Position numbers and translations under genes: made by a program
Shown here: piece by piece, positions 31,990 through 43,867 of the stretch
Numbering within the stretch: the stretch's first letter is position 1
How the letters are laid out: each line of letters begins with the position of its first letter
Notes under the pieces: model-generated
What the model saw: the letters and a program-made list of their open reading frames with translations, nothing else
The model's database searches: none
Told to the model about the DNA's origin: nothing
NCBI GenBank assembly: GCA_015039365.1
Contig: WION01000040.1
Location: 233,801 to 297,800, forward strand
Length of the DNA: 64,000 nt
Reading direction: 5' to 3'
Source: Amanita rubescens
Lineage: Eukaryota; Basidiomycota; Agaricomycetes; Agaricales; Amanitaceae

Positions 31990-32430
31990 CACGTTTCAGC
32001 GCTCAGATGTCAGTTTTGGGGAAAGGATCATTCACGAGAGGAAATGGGATAGACTTTACTTTAGTGGGTCCTTGAGTCAAAACGGATGGCCCGAAACGCT
32101 GGGGGTCGGCAAAGCGAGCTGTGAGGGTGGGCGGGCACCGAGCAGGTCAGCCTTTCGACTTTCGATAGCGCGTCGGACTAAGAAGGAGGGAACACATCTG
32201 AAGGACAGCTTAGAGTCTTGCGGCCACTCCTTAGTTCGGACCTGAGAGAGGGAGTGGCGGGTGGGGTGCGAAAAGGTCCGGAGGCTGCTGTAACGCAACC
32301 GAGCAGCTCTAATGGCGCGTCATGAGAGCGAGAGGCTGGAGTCGGTCACGTCGGGTCTCGCCGTCTCGAGATGGCAGGAAAGACCATGGCACAGGCTGCA
32401 CAGCCACTTCGCTATCTCACACGTAAATAG
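31990..32430. repeat. dispersed repeat, copy 1
   Basis: About 430 bp align in the same orientation with about 48055-48400. Shared phrases include TTTGGGGAAAGGATCATTC, ACGAGAG, GCGCGTCGGACTAAGA, CTTAGTTCGGACCTGAGAGA, GCAACCGAGCAGCTCTAATG and CACAGCCACTTCGCTATC. No protein is encoded. It begins right at the outer end of the right arm of the inverted duplication. It could be a short non-autonomous mobile element, since it occurs twice in unrelated contexts. Confidence 0.7.
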
Positions 32431-32954
32431 TAGAAATACGTTGGTAGGTACATAAATATTACGGTAACTCTCATTAGCTTTCAACTATTCCGGCAACGCT
32501 TTCGCACCCATCGTTCGCTCTTGATCATTCCAGCAACGCCATCCCACCATCGCTATTCGCACCGTCACTATTACACTCGCTTTCCAGTGATCCAACGCAC
32601 AGTAGCTACCATTGTGACTTTGTAAAAATGCACCTTTTGCGATAGCAGATTTAGCCAAGAGATTGGCAGCGTGAGTAACCTGAGTCTACGTCTTTCAGAA
32701 GTTGTCAGAAATACGTTCTTTCACTGGGATTCTGAAATCAATATTTTTGTGGACCTCAAGTAGTTCGGTTCAGTTGCTCCGAATTTACATCTGAAATGTT
32801 CCTTGAAATCAACCATTTTTGTGATTTTTCATCTTGAGCTTTGCTAAGGCGAGATATTTGATTCTGCTAACAATTCTGCCCTATTTCTACCTAAGAAATA
32901 GGATGAGATGGACCGAGCGGATGGCAGGCGAATTCTAGACTCATCCAAAAGAAT
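32431..32954. other. intergenic, nothing recognised
   Basis: No gene, and only an internal phrase repetition (GTTCTTTCACT, GAAATCAA...TTTTTGTG) around 32710-32830. Confidence 0.4.
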
Positions 32955-33755
32955 TCAACGACCTTGTCTAACGATGGGTCCACTCTTCCACCTATCGTCG
33001 ATCGCCTTCGTTGTCCACTTCCCACGTCGCCTTCCCTCCTTCCACTCATCTAGAATCGCATCTCGTGCCTCCAGTACGCCACTAGTGGGCCGTCCATGAA
33101 TAAATCCATCTGTCAGCCCGACATGCCAGTGCCCGCGCTCTCCTGTCACTCGAAGGATCATCTCCTCCTCATTCCTCCCCTCCTGGATGGAACAACGACT
33201 AAGTGGGAACGTAATTCCATGGTTTTTCCAGTTGTGTGCACACTGAACGAAGAGCTGACGTCCTTCCGCTGGCTTTGTGGAAGGCACTATCGCAATAGTA
33301 CGAACAAAGCGTGCTTGAGCCACGAGCAAAGCCACCGCCACGCCGACTCCAAAAAACATATGAGACGCGCATAGACCCAGCCGTTGCCATGCAGGTCTCA
33401 TCTCATAGTGTTTTTCTTCCGACGCAGAAGGCTTTTCTTTATTTTTGATGGAGATCTTCTCCAGGTCAGATACGAGCCGAGACCAGTGATTCCACGTCAA
33501 GTCAATCGCAGTGCCACTGTTATGTTATCTGTACTTAATTAGCTAGAAACCGTCGACGAAAAAATGAACGCACGTCATGAACAAGTCACAAGCTACCAAT
33601 CCCAGCGCCCATGTCGCCCACCACGGTGGTGTCCGTTGAAAAATTGGTATGGTCTGGGTATCGACGAACTTGGACGGCGAACCAGACCTGATGCTTCTGA
33701 AATTGAAGAAGCGGGCGAAAAGGCCGGTTCTTGGGACAAGGACTCCGGCTTGCAT
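32955..33755 (-). CDS. TMEM223-like mitochondrial membrane protein
   Basis: Two exons. The first starts at ATG 33755 (MQAGVLVPRTGLFARFFNF) and ends LVACDLFMT. After an intron of about 58 nt the second begins GTAIDLTWNHWSRLVSD and runs to the stop at 32955. The basic, serine-rich N-terminus could be a mitochondrial presequence. One hydrophobic segment lies at WWATWALGLVACDLFM and a second at ASHMFFGVGVAVALLVAQAR. The C-terminal third (FVQCAHNWKNHGITFPLSRC, MILRVTGERGHWHVGL) resembles the region after the membrane spans of TMEM223. TMEM223 family proteins are linked to complex IV assembly in animals. I give this as a resemblance by motif order, not a confirmed identification. Confidence 0.6.
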
Positions 33756-34216
33756 CTTTGACTGAGTACGTCGAAGTCCGAGTCCGTCAGTCCGAGTCGG
33801 CGTTTGCCTCAAGGTTGTTGGCTTCGGAACATAACAGTGGCAAACTTCGGCTTGCCAGAATGGATAGCGACCAACTTCCCGACCTCGATTCCGATTTGAT
33901 TCCTGTATGGTATCCGCGTCTGGACCTCGAGGCATGAGCTGAAATGCGAGTGAACATGCGCCGCTTTCCACGTTGCCGATGCACAGTCGTGGTAGAAGAA
34001 CCGTTCAATTCTTGCGATAAAATGGCCCGCTGGCAGCCTCGATACGCGATACTACTACCTCTGTCAATTGCATCGACCTTGACGTCTGTTGTAAGTGTCA
34101 ACATTTTTTATTTATCTTTTTTGCTCAACTATCCGAGAATAGCTGTTCCAGCGTGCTCGCTCTCGTGAATTTCCCCATCGTCCACGATTAATAAGAGTCA
34201 CAGCTCAGCTCCAGCC

Positions 34217-34455
34217 ATGAATTTAATCCCTATTCTCATCCTGCTCGGAATGCTCCCTTCCGCGATCTGTACAATGCATCCTTCGATGTATAAGAGGAGG
34301 ACTATTGTCCCGTGGACGAAGTTGTTGTATACGAAACAATAGAAACGGCGGAATGCGTGGAAACTGGTGCTCTCTGCCACATGTTTAAGCGTCTGTGTCC
34401 ACAAGGATGGTACGCCAATCCCGTGGATGGCTACTGGACCTGTTGCAAAAGGTAG
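34217..34455 (+). CDS. divergent SSP-family protein lacking Cys4, 61 aa
   Basis: Exon 1 (34217-34268) encodes the signal peptide MNLIPILILLGMLPSAI. A 53-nt GT-AG intron (34269-34321) restores frame into exon 2 (34322-34455). The mature part has C-x6-C-x6-C-x14-CC and ends GYWTCCKR. Compared with the array genes (GECWTCC), the final spacing fits exactly if the fourth cysteine has become Tyr (DGYWTCC), leaving five cysteines and one potentially free thiol. The intron is inside the coding region rather than in the 5' UTR. It is an isolated relative, possibly old, between a TMEM223-like gene and a secreted lectin-like gene. The model relies on one short intron and needs transcript support. Confidence 0.55.
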
Positions 34456-34935
34456 AAATGTACTAGGGAGGAGACGGCACGGGAAACTTCTTGATCATGC
34501 ACGTGTACTAAATTCGATTTTGTATGGCAATACATAGGCTCGCTCAAACTTCTGACATTGTCTCCATTTAGAAACAATTCTACCACTGCGAATAAGAAGC
34601 ATCGGTTTGTATCATTCCGGATTCCGATCAACGGAATGGTTAATGGTGTCGAATGATCTCGCATCTTATCTCCTTTGTTCTGAAGTTGGTGTTGAGTTTA
34701 GATTTGATTCCTCCATTCAGCTCAATTGACTCGTTTGGGCGTCATTGTGACAAGGTGGACATGATAGTATTCGTTAGTTTCAGAAAAGTATACACCAGTA
34801 AGAAAACAGGCTCAGTACATTCGAAAACATCAACTTCGTAGCTAGATCCTTTTTCTCAAAACATTTCAACATCGTAAAAGTAGGGATCACCCAGTTTAGA
34901 ATGATATCGCAATTAGCCCTTTTTGGACTTTTGCA

Positions 34936-36045
34936 CTAAGCGTTCACGATCGGAGGAGTACCCCAAGGTTGAACTCCATAGGTGCCCTCCACAAACGCAT
35001 TGGGCCAATTAGCATCGTTGTACAAGGGCTGCTGGAAACCTGGCGGCACAGTGAGGCTGTACTTCCAACTGTCGTCCGTAATATAGACGTCGTACGTCGA
35101 GCAATAGCAACTTTCGACATCGAGTGCGATGGCAGCGATCAACCCAGCCGGAGACACAAGAGTGTTCCAGGCATCCACGGCAATGACAATAGTGTCAGTG
35201 GGATAGGGGAGCGTGAATGTCCAACGCTGTGCTACTTCCCAGTCATTGCCTGACCCAATGAGATTCCCGTTGATGTACAGCGTGTAGGCGTTGTCAGCAT
35301 CGATGGCGATGGTACCTGTATTGGCTAAAACGCCGATGGGCAAATTGATAGTCTTGCGGAACGCACGGTGGCCGACTGGGGCGTTGCTCGTGGGGGAAGT
35401 GACTTCGTTCGTCCAAATCCAATACGAGTTGGAGAGTGCTATTGAAGAGCCGGATGTCGGAGGTGCACTCGGCGTATGCCACGGAGAGCTATTCGCACTG
35501 CCTAATACTATGGCAAAAGGCCAACCGGCGTCACTATATCCCAGAGCCTGGAAGCCGGGCGTTGGACTGTTGGCACGCCAGGTGCTGTCAGTGACAATGG
35601 TCTGCGTCGTGGAGTCGGTGTACGTGATTTGGATAGCGCTGATAAGGGCCTCGGGGCTTTGAATTGTGTTGTGGATCTCGATGGCGAAGACGTTATTACA
35701 TTCCGGGTTGAGCGTAACGCAGTACACTTGACCCTGTTCCCAATTATCACCCGATCCAATGTAGTCGCCGTTCACCCATAGAGTATAGTTGTTGTCGGCA
35801 GCGATGAGAATCTCTGCAGAGGAAGGGATTTTGCCATCTGGCGGGGTCAAGTCATAACGGAAATCGCCTATTGCTCCAGCTGCTACGTTTTCACTGTTGT
35901 CAATCCAAATCCAATTGGAATTACTGAAGTCGAGCGCAGCAGCACCAACAGCGTATAGCGCAAGGAGACCGCAAAGAAGAGCTACAGCAAGTGGGTTAGA
36001 CACAGTAAATTGGAGAAGATGAAAGGCTCTACCTTTGAGAACCAT
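34936..36045 (-). CDS. secreted protein with two tandem beta-sandwich (carbohydrate-binding-like) domains, 352 aa
   Basis: Exon 1 (36045-36033) joins exon 2 (35981-34936) across a 51-nt intron, creating a proper signal peptide, MVLKALLCGLLALYAVGAAA. If the intron is not removed, the frame stays open but the signal peptide is buried. The mature protein is two repeats of about 155 residues. Both contain NYTLWVNGDYIGSGDNWE or AYTLYINGNLIGSGNDWE, then an aliphatic strand, a TDxSW motif and a final W-x-A...PWGTP/PWHTP. This resembles the jelly-roll sugar-binding modules fused to fungal rhamnosidases, but no catalytic domain is present. It may be a cell-wall or extracellular lectin. Minus-strand TATA (GGGTATAAAAACC) lies about 45 bp before the ATG. 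Confidence 0.75.
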   Translation of the reverse strand: MVLKGRAFHLLQFTVSNPLAVALLCGLLALYAVGAAALDFSNSNWIWIDNSENVAAGAIGDFRYDLTPPDGKIPSSAEILIAADNNYTLWVNGDYIGSGDNWEQGQVYCVTLNPECNNVFAIEIHNTIQSPEALISAIQITYTDSTTQTIVTDSTWRANSPTPGFQALGYSDAGWPFAIVLGSANSSPWHTPSAPPTSGSSIALSNSYWIWTNEVTSPTSNAPVGHRAFRKTINLPIGVLANTGTIAIDADNAYTLYINGNLIGSGNDWEVAQRWTFTLPYPTDTIVIAVDAWNTLVSPAGLIAAIALDVESCYCSTYDVYITDDSWKYSLTVPPGFQQPLYNDANWPNAFVEGTYGVQPWGTPPIVNA

Positions 36046-36086
36046 CGTTGAAGAGATGTGCTGAGGTTTGGCGTGGAGCGTGAGGG

Positions 36087-36100
36087 TTTTTATACCCAAG
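36087..36100 (-). promoter_or_regulatory. TATA box of the secreted two-domain gene
   Basis: GGGTATAAAAACC on the minus strand, about 45 bp upstream of the ATG at 36045. Its position fits a short 5' leader. Confidence 0.55.
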
Positions 36101-38601
36101 GACGGACCAAATGCGCTAACAACGAGTTTGCCAGCTGACCACCTCCATTAGACATAGATCAAGCAGCGTGCATTCGTCTTGAAGGACGCAATGGAAGTCG
36201 TTTCTCCGAAAAGTAAAGCTCGTCTCTGGCTTGTCCGGGGGCTTTACACCTGAACGTGATGATAATTGATTGACATGCCTTATGTTTGTCTTCCCTTAGT
36301 CCATCTCACGTCATTATATCAGAACATACTGAGGAATGTCGAACCTCGATCAGCGCCGGATAGATTGTAGTTGAAGAAAAAGATCCCGAAATGCCGGGAA
36401 TCTTGTGAATAAAATCACAGTTAACGCATAGCAGTTTTTGCCTCTCATCGATACAAATCGGGATGGTCGCAAGACTTCGGATCAGAGAGGGTATATTAGT
36501 AAGCTTCATTTTGCTGAGGTAGAAGCTCATCTGAACATACCTGGCCGGCAAAGCAAAATTACGAGAACATTATCATGATTTTATGACATGTAATCTCAGC
36601 CGCATTGTCCGCAGAACAAACATATTAAATGATGCCTGATTGCTCCACCGTTGTGACAGTATTCCTAGACTTGACGAGATCATTGATTCTTGTTCGATCC
36701 GTGATCGATCATTGGATGTGACAGGATCAATTGTAGCTAAGGCCCGAGGGTAAGTAGAAGACATTGTACAGCACCGAACACTACTGTTCTGATATGACAA
36801 TTGCAGGGCTGGCACCAGCCCAGAACCCGGCAGAGGAACGAACGTTTGCTTCATGTTCTCACCTGTGTAGTTGTACTCCATTTTTGCCGTGACAAACGTT
36901 TTTGAAGTCGTGTTGATGAATTGCTGTCTTGTACGTTAAATCAGCCTTCTGACAACCGTGTACTAGGGATCGCGGAGATGTCGTAAGATACTAAGAATAT
37001 TTCCGAATCGTGGAAAAAGAGAAAAAACATTACTGATGTCAAGAACTGTCGAAGCATAACAATTTCCAAAGACAGATGTCATCCCCGAAAAGGTGACGCC
37101 TCCTACGAAGAACCACATAGCAACTTGACTCGGATAAGATCGTATGCGACGCGTGCTGAGCCGCTTGAAAATACGCCAAGCGTTGTCGCTCCGGCTGCAA
37201 ACATCCCGGGACTGCTTAGCCTGGCCGTGACATTGACCATCGTCGAACACTATAGTATACTCAGTATCTGTGCACGAGCCTGCTTGCAGAACCTACAAGT
37301 CAGCAGCGTGCTGGTTATGGAAAGTGCATGTACCGGCGAGTGCATGTCCCGGCTCTGATAACCGAGCTGTTGCATCAAATGCACGACATAACAAATAACG
37401 GGGGCTTTACAAAAGGCCAGAGCCGTGAGGGAACGCGGAGAGCGGAATACAACGGTTCGTGAATGTGTGTACTCACGAACGTAATTTGAGGAGATGAGTA
37501 TCGATCGCGAGGCCTCAAGCTTCAGGGTAACTGGATAGGTGCACCACGCGTGATCAAACATCTGACAAGAATCGCTTGTTTTGGAAAATGGCTAGTACTA
37601 TTTCGACCAGTGGTTTTGTTCAGTGTTAACACCGAAGACAATGAGGTGATGTCGTTTAGTGTGCCCAGTGAATGTCGGCATTGTGCAGGCAGCCAGCTGA
37701 AAGTAAGACAGATTCTAGCGCATGCTTTCGTTCCGCTGGTCCAAATATTTCCCCCCGAATTCCCAGGAGTTGAACCCGCCCAACCAGCGCTGGGATTCCC
37801 AGAGTGTACGACCGAGAGTGTGTGCGTGTGCAACTGCATTCCCAGATCGCCTTGAGCTTTCTTTCCTCAACAATGCAGTCATGCGATAAGCCGCGTGTTA
37901 AAGGCATATTTCCCAGAAGTGGTAATACAACCAGCATAAGGTCGTAAATGATCCAACGATGGATGTCTAAGAATCAATATGTCTTGTTAGGGCCCATGAG
38001 CCGCGTATGCGCAAGAAATTCCAAATGGAGGATGCATCTGGTTGGATTCGCAGGATGGAACGTTTCACGGCTGTTTTAAATTTGAGCGTCAACAGTCGGT
38101 TTGTACCGGCAACTTGACTCAAAGGCAGTGGGCATGTGAAGGTTTTTGAATCTTTTCATCTACAAAGTATTCCCCCTTGGTGTGGCACGACCCAGTTCAA
38201 AGCAAGTAAAAAACTTGAAGGCCAACCAAGGGCCTGAACAACTGTTACCCCAGAGAGCCTGCAGTGTCCGATGATGTACCACGCAATGACTTGAATCTAT
38301 CGCAACTTTGACCAGACGATCCTGAGGCCCGGCGGAGTCTTGCAGATATTTTGTATCACGAATGGTAGAATGGGCAAAGGAAGAGAGATAGAGTCGAAGT
38401 TCGGTTCCGCATTTTTCGGGTCTCGACCGCCCGCCGCACCACACTTTTCTTGGCAAGTCACGTCGTCATTCCAAGCGGCTCCCCAAAAAAGAAAAAGACC
38501 GTATATTCCACAACACATAGACTACTAGTAGTAACAAATTAACGAGCAGCAATTACAGCGCGTATGAACTACAATAATAGCGACAACGAAACCCCGCCCA
38601 C
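36101..38601. other. 2.5 kb with no supportable gene
   Basis: Several minus-strand frames of 90-105 codons occur (36573-36881, 36963-37250, 37522-37839). They cannot be joined into a recognisable protein, although MEYNYTGENMKQTF and RRIRSYPSQVAMWFFVGG look more protein-like than chance. It may hold a decayed membrane-protein gene. I found no repeats of other parts of the window. Confidence 0.35.
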
Positions 38602-41313
38602 TTATGCGGTACGAGGAGGAGAGAAAAATGAACGGAAACGGGTGAATAAATTACTAAAATAACCTTTCCCTGAATCTCCCCCTTGTTTATTCTTTACTGA
38701 TGGTACACTTTGAGACTTGATTATATCGGCAGCCTAAGGAAACAGTCAGCCCAACATCATGGACGGAATCATAAAAGGAACTCGCCTTCTCTGCGATAGC
38801 GTACACTGTCATTTGCGTATGTGCAGATATTTGAATAGGAATAACAGACGCGTCGACCTTTGTGTTTCGTCAGCACCGAAATCGAACGCAGAGGTAGAAT
38901 CTACTTACCACCCGTAGATTATCAGTACCATACACCCTCAAACTTGCATCCACCACACCACCATCCGCGCGTGGCAACATCGACGCCGTACCAATCGGAT
39001 GAAATATTGTCTGGACCGTATTCTTGATCCATCCCTTCAACTGCTCGTCAGATTGCACATCTTCCCCGGGCAACAGTTCCCCTCGGCCAATCTCTGCCAT
39101 CGGGCCCGTCTTTGCCACTTTGCGGATAAATTTGATAGCATCCACCATGATACTCATGTCTGCTTCATTGTCCAACGCTTTCATGTCAATGAGGGGGGAT
39201 GTAAAAGGATCAGCAGATCCTATATGCACCGAACCACGCGAGAAGGGGTGTAAGAGAGCGACAAAGAAGGAGAAGTAGCGTTTTCCTGGTTTTGGTACTG
39301 TTCCAGGAGCGGGAAGACATCCAGGGAACGGTGCAAACCTTGTCCAACGATTAGATCATCTTGTATAATCCGTAAGAAGACCGGCTTACTCAAGATGAGG
39401 AATATTGGATTTGATCCACTCCTTTTGCTTCTTGACCGTTTTTGACTCGGCAGGTCCGCTGACTTTAATGGACTCTACGCCCTTGACGATTGAACTTTCG
39501 TCGGAGAATGAAGCGACCGGGATATAGGCGAACATCTGCGAAGGGACAGAAGATAGCATGCCACGTTTTTGCTCTTGACTGTTAACAGACGGATCAGTAC
39601 GAAGTCGCGGAAAAAAAGACTGGCGTGAGACACGCACTAGAGCATCCATTCTTGACCAGCGCGTGCAGGGTCAGTCAGCAAGAGCTCGAAGGAGTCAACG
39701 TTGTCGTCCATTTCTTGGGTAAATGGGACCCAAAAATGATCCTATAAAAGGTTTAAACGGTATTCGACACACGTGTGAAAAGTGAATACCTCTGTACAGG
39801 ATTAGAATCGGCCGTTACGAATAAGACGAAGAAACACGTACGAAGATTCTGGCCAACTCCGGGAAGATCGAGGAGAACGGTAATTCCGTGTGACTCTAAG
39901 AGCTTCTTGTTCCCAATGCCTAACAATCGCTCAATATCACCTACTTCGGAACCGACAAAAGATACTTACCAGATAGCTCGAGGATCTGGGGAGTTTGGAA
40001 GGATCCTGATCGGAAATGAGTAACCCGCTTTAAGCTAAATTTAAAAAAGCAAATCCACCTCCGCATACAATGACTTCCTTCTTGGCAGAGACAGTCACCG
40101 TCTCCCCAGCTCTCTTAAACTCTGCTCCACTCGCAACCAACTTGCCTTGTTTTTTCTCACTGTGGAACAAAACACGGGTAACATGCGCTTCAGTTATCAC
40201 ATGCAGATTGGCTCTGCCTTTGTTCGGCAGATAGTATGCCTATATGAACAATGAACATCTCTAGAAGACTTGAGGAAAAAGGAAAAACGCACCGTTGCAG
40301 ACGAAGAACGGACAACTTCAGTTGGGTGAATGGTTTGGTACGTGCCCATAATTCCAGTATTATCACCCGAAGTCTACAAAGGCTGGTTAACCCTCCATTC
40401 GATGGCGTACGATGAAAAAAATACTTACACCATCGGGATTGTGTTTAATCCCGAAAGCCTCAAGGGTCGAACGAAAAGGTGTATTTGTTTCACTAACCCA
40501 TCTAGGGGTGGAAATTTGTACAGGACCATCGGTTCCGTGGATGTTAGCGTCGGGTTGAAGATTGACTTTGGACAGATCTTCAGGGTTGGTAGAGAGTGAT
40601 TCAGACTAGATACCGGTACAACGTCGGCTTTATTCTCGGAACAACCAAGAAGGATAAATACCTTTTTGAAGTACTGCAGAAGGGATTGCCAGTTCCATCC
40701 AGGAGAGCCGAGAGCTTCGAAGGCTGCATTTCGTCGGTAAGAGCTCTAAGAAACTCAAAAATCTACAAACCATCGTATTCTTTAGCGTTTCCTCTACGAA
40801 AGCCAAGTTAATTAGTTATTACGTAGTTTTAATAAAGTAAAGCTTACCGGGAAACCTCCATAATGTTTAGCTTGTACAAATGTCAGCTTCACAGCGAAAT
40901 ACAAAGATATCCCATTCTCACAATACTCGAACCTCCCAATCCCTTACCCCTATATCGACAGCGTCACTTTGCATTCCAGGAAACAGAGGTCGCCGCAACT
41001 AACCTGTTGAGTATAATCTGGCGATCATTGCAATGAGGCTGCGGAGCCGTCTGGAACATCCAATCAACATCCGCATTTCCCAAATTCTTCATCGCGAATC
41101 CTTGAAACAAGACCATCGTCAAGACTATGCTTCAACCAACCCAACATGGGGACGCTCACCGGGAATCATGGTATCGACGTTCTCCGATTGGTCTTTTCCA
41201 GCTTCGATAACACAAACGCTGACATCTGGGTTTTCCGATAGACGAGCGGCGACGACGAGTCCCGCTGTTCCGCCTCCAATGACGATATAGTCGAAAGATG
41301 TTTGGGAGGCCAT
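38602..41313 (-). CDS. GMC-family FAD oxidoreductase (minus-strand copy)
   Basis: A multi-exon gene, mirrored exon by exon by the plus-strand gene at 57872. It starts [20 protein letters not shown] (FAD dinucleotide-binding fold, no signal peptide). Further landmarks are GKGLGGSSI joined to [30 protein letters not shown] (GMC signature 2), [38 protein letters not shown] and the active-site region [11 protein letters not shown], then [15 protein letters not shown]. Relatives are aryl-alcohol, methanol and choline-type oxidases making H2O2. Lack of a signal peptide suggests an intracellular enzyme. Two oddities: the NLQ-DHFW junction needs a 2-nt exon (39790-39791) between introns of 50 and 48 nt, and the last intron (38785-38734) has a GC donor. 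The C-terminus is longer than in the paralogue (ends SFFSPPRTA). It may be intact or a recent pseudogene. Confidence 0.75.
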
Positions 41314-42627
41314 GACGTTGATACAAAGAAATTAACGGGGAAAGTTAACGAGTGACTGGTGGTACTTGGCGCTGAGCGCGGCAAGAGCGAGAGCCTAAAG
41401 CCTACTTGAGGGGAGATGCACAGAGAAAACGAAGCGAGATGCGATAAACGCAACGTAACCCCTTGGGCCTTAAAAGTATACACATACCTCCTTTATGAGC
41501 AGTACCTTCTTCTAAATATATACTAGTGACAGCACGACTGATTTAGTGCGCCGGATTGATTTTTTGGTGAGAAGGTTACGTCAGGGTGATTATGAGGCTT
41601 TGTCATGGATATGAACTTATTGGATTCTTCTCCCGGACGACGCTACTGAGTTGGCTAAGCTCTGTATGGCAACGGGCTTGAAAGTAGCGTAGAACTTATA
41701 CCTCGTGATGGCTGGAGAACAAACCCGAGTGAGCGGACCACCATTACAGCATTTGGGCCTACGTAGACCTTGTGATCATGAAATCATTAAACGTTAATGC
41801 TGATATGAGCTTCTTCCGCGATTAACCACTTTCAAGCAGTGGAGAGATAACGACGTTTGACATGCGTGGAAGTCTAGGTCTTGGAAACGGGTGGTCATGA
41901 GGCCTGGCGGGTGCCTTGCGAGAACGTTGTGTGGGGAAAGCGTTGGCAGGCGCTTCGCCGGCATACGTCACAGCGTCAAGACCCTGACGAGGACGACAAT
42001 GCTTATCGATTGATCCCTCATCCACGCTTCAGTTGCTCCGTCCTCGAGCCGGCGACTAGGACCAGCCCTACACAAGCAACTTCTGGATTTGGTGATTCAT
42101 TATCTCGCTGCCGTCATAGAAGTTGTCCCTAAATAAGTAAAATAAAGTTCCATAAATCATTTGCCGAGTGGCACGACAGCTGTGCCGATGGAATTCCGCG
42201 TGCAGGGTAGGAACGCCACGCGAATGCAAAGGGCTGCAGCGGGTCGCGACCATGGCACCGATCATTGCCAGCCGGCCGCCTGTTAGCTTGGTTTGATGTC
42301 TCCAGAAAAGACAAAGCGCCACACATGTCTATTCTTATGTCGTCCCTTTCATTTGTCCGTGACATTGACAGATGTGCACCTTGACATTAGTTGAAGGCGG
42401 TTGATATGCGAAGCCGAATAACCTGACATAGACGAGTGGACGGTGTTTCTTCGGAGTCAATCTGGACAAATCCCACTGTTATCGGATCTTACCTTCTTGA
42501 TGATCAGCGATACTACTCCACCCGGTAGAGTATCCTCCGCTCAGCCCGGCGTCGTCGATATCGTTCTTGCAACGAGGCATGCCTAGGAATCATAAATCAA
42601 TCATAAGACAGGGTATCCAAAATAATT
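41314..42627. other. 1.3 kb intergenic, no gene recognised
   Basis: The first 150 bp are the promoter of the minus-strand GMC gene, with TATATACTAG at about 41516. The remainder shows short unrelated frames only. Confidence 0.45.
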
Positions 42628-43867
42628 TCAGATCTCTAATCGCCTTTCTGGCGGCGTCCATCCCCAGCCAAACCATCCTTCCAGCATATCCTTCATCGGA
42701 ACAAGAGGCGCAAGAGTGCACCTCAACCTTCCTCTCCACAACGCCCACCCCACTGCTAACTTACTAGACCATTCCTCTCTTTGCCTCTTATTTCCCTCCT
42801 CATCTCCAAGCCAGAAATGGAAATGCCACCATCCATATCCACATGTGCCATATTCGCCTTGATCGATGTACGGCATGTCTCCAAAGTACATGGAGATGAA
42901 ACGTTCAGGGTAAAGAAAGAATAGGGCATTGAATATCGTTTGGTCTTTACCCACGAAGTAGGATAAGGATAGGTAATAATCGTGATAGGCGTAAAATGTT
43001 CTGGACCACCATTGTGCGGCACTTGGGGAACCCCCAAAGAACGAACCTGGGTAAGACGTCAATATATGCGCAGAGAGAGTGGGCGAACACAAACATACCT
43101 TCACTAAAGTCGACATCTACGGGTCCCTGATCCTCTCTCCAGTACCTTTGCGACCGATAAGGCATTCCCGCAACGGGGAAAAATATCAGATCCTCCTTTT
43201 TCTCCCCGCTTTTTCTTGCACCCTGTTCAAACACCTGCGTGACTCTCCTCGGGTCAGGCCAAGCCGTATACCAATGGTCGTCTCTAAAACTGCCAGCGTC
43301 GTTCCAAAACACGTAGTCGTACGTTTTTCCTGATTTATTGACGTTGTTGATAGCCTCGCTGAGGAAATATGCCTTGGCGTTCCACACGGCGTAGAGTTCG
43401 GGCGAGTGACGGTGTTTTTCCCGGTCTTGTGAGTGCATGAGGGTATAGTTGGACTGGAGGCCTCTCAGTGGGGGCACATCAAAGGGCGAGGAAAAGGTGG
43501 TATTGAGGGTCATAGGAAAAGAGGAAGGTCGGGCAGAGGAAATGAGATCAGAGGATTCGGGAGGCGCAAAGAAGTAGACATCTGTGCTGATTTGGCCGAG
43601 GAAGCGCTTGAGCCAGGCTTCGTAGTCTGATTGAGAATGCTTGGAATTTTTTAGTGGGAAGAGCGCGGAGACGAGTAGGATGCGCGGTAATGAGGTTGAA
43701 GTTGAGTTTGAGCCGTCGGCAGGGCTAATGTGGGCGAATTTCTCTGCGATAAGTGAACTGCGGATGGCAGGAGAGGTGAAGTAGAGCAAAGCGAGAAGAG
43801 ATGCAATGCAGAACGCGAGGAGGAGAAAACGGACTCGACGACTGTTTAGGGTGGCACGAGCGTTCAT
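42628..43867 (-). CDS. type II membrane HtrL/YibB-like (glycosyltransferase-like) protein, 395 aa
   Basis: Exon 1 runs 43867-43099 and exon 2 43046-42628, joined as FSEG|SFFGGSP. The start is the ATG at 43867; three upstream in-frame codons begin with GTG. A basic stretch (NSRRVRF) precedes one membrane anchor (LLLAFCIASLLALLYFTS), predicting a Golgi/ER type II protein. The luminal domain has WNAKAYFLSEAI, YDYVFWNDAGSFR, FFPVAGMPYRSQRYW, FFGGSPSAAQWWSRTFYAYH, YFVGKDQTIFNALFFLYPER and CGYGWWHFHFW. The order resembles the HtrL/YibB family (PF09612), thought to include glycosyltransferases. The acidic WNDAGSFR could be a nucleotide-sugar/metal site. The gene is divergent from the DUF1479 gene with only 52 bp between start codons. 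Confidence 0.7.

Noticed and set aside
32955..33374. Plus-strand frames opposite the TMEM223-like gene
   Set aside because: Shadows of the minus-strand exon; no independent feature.
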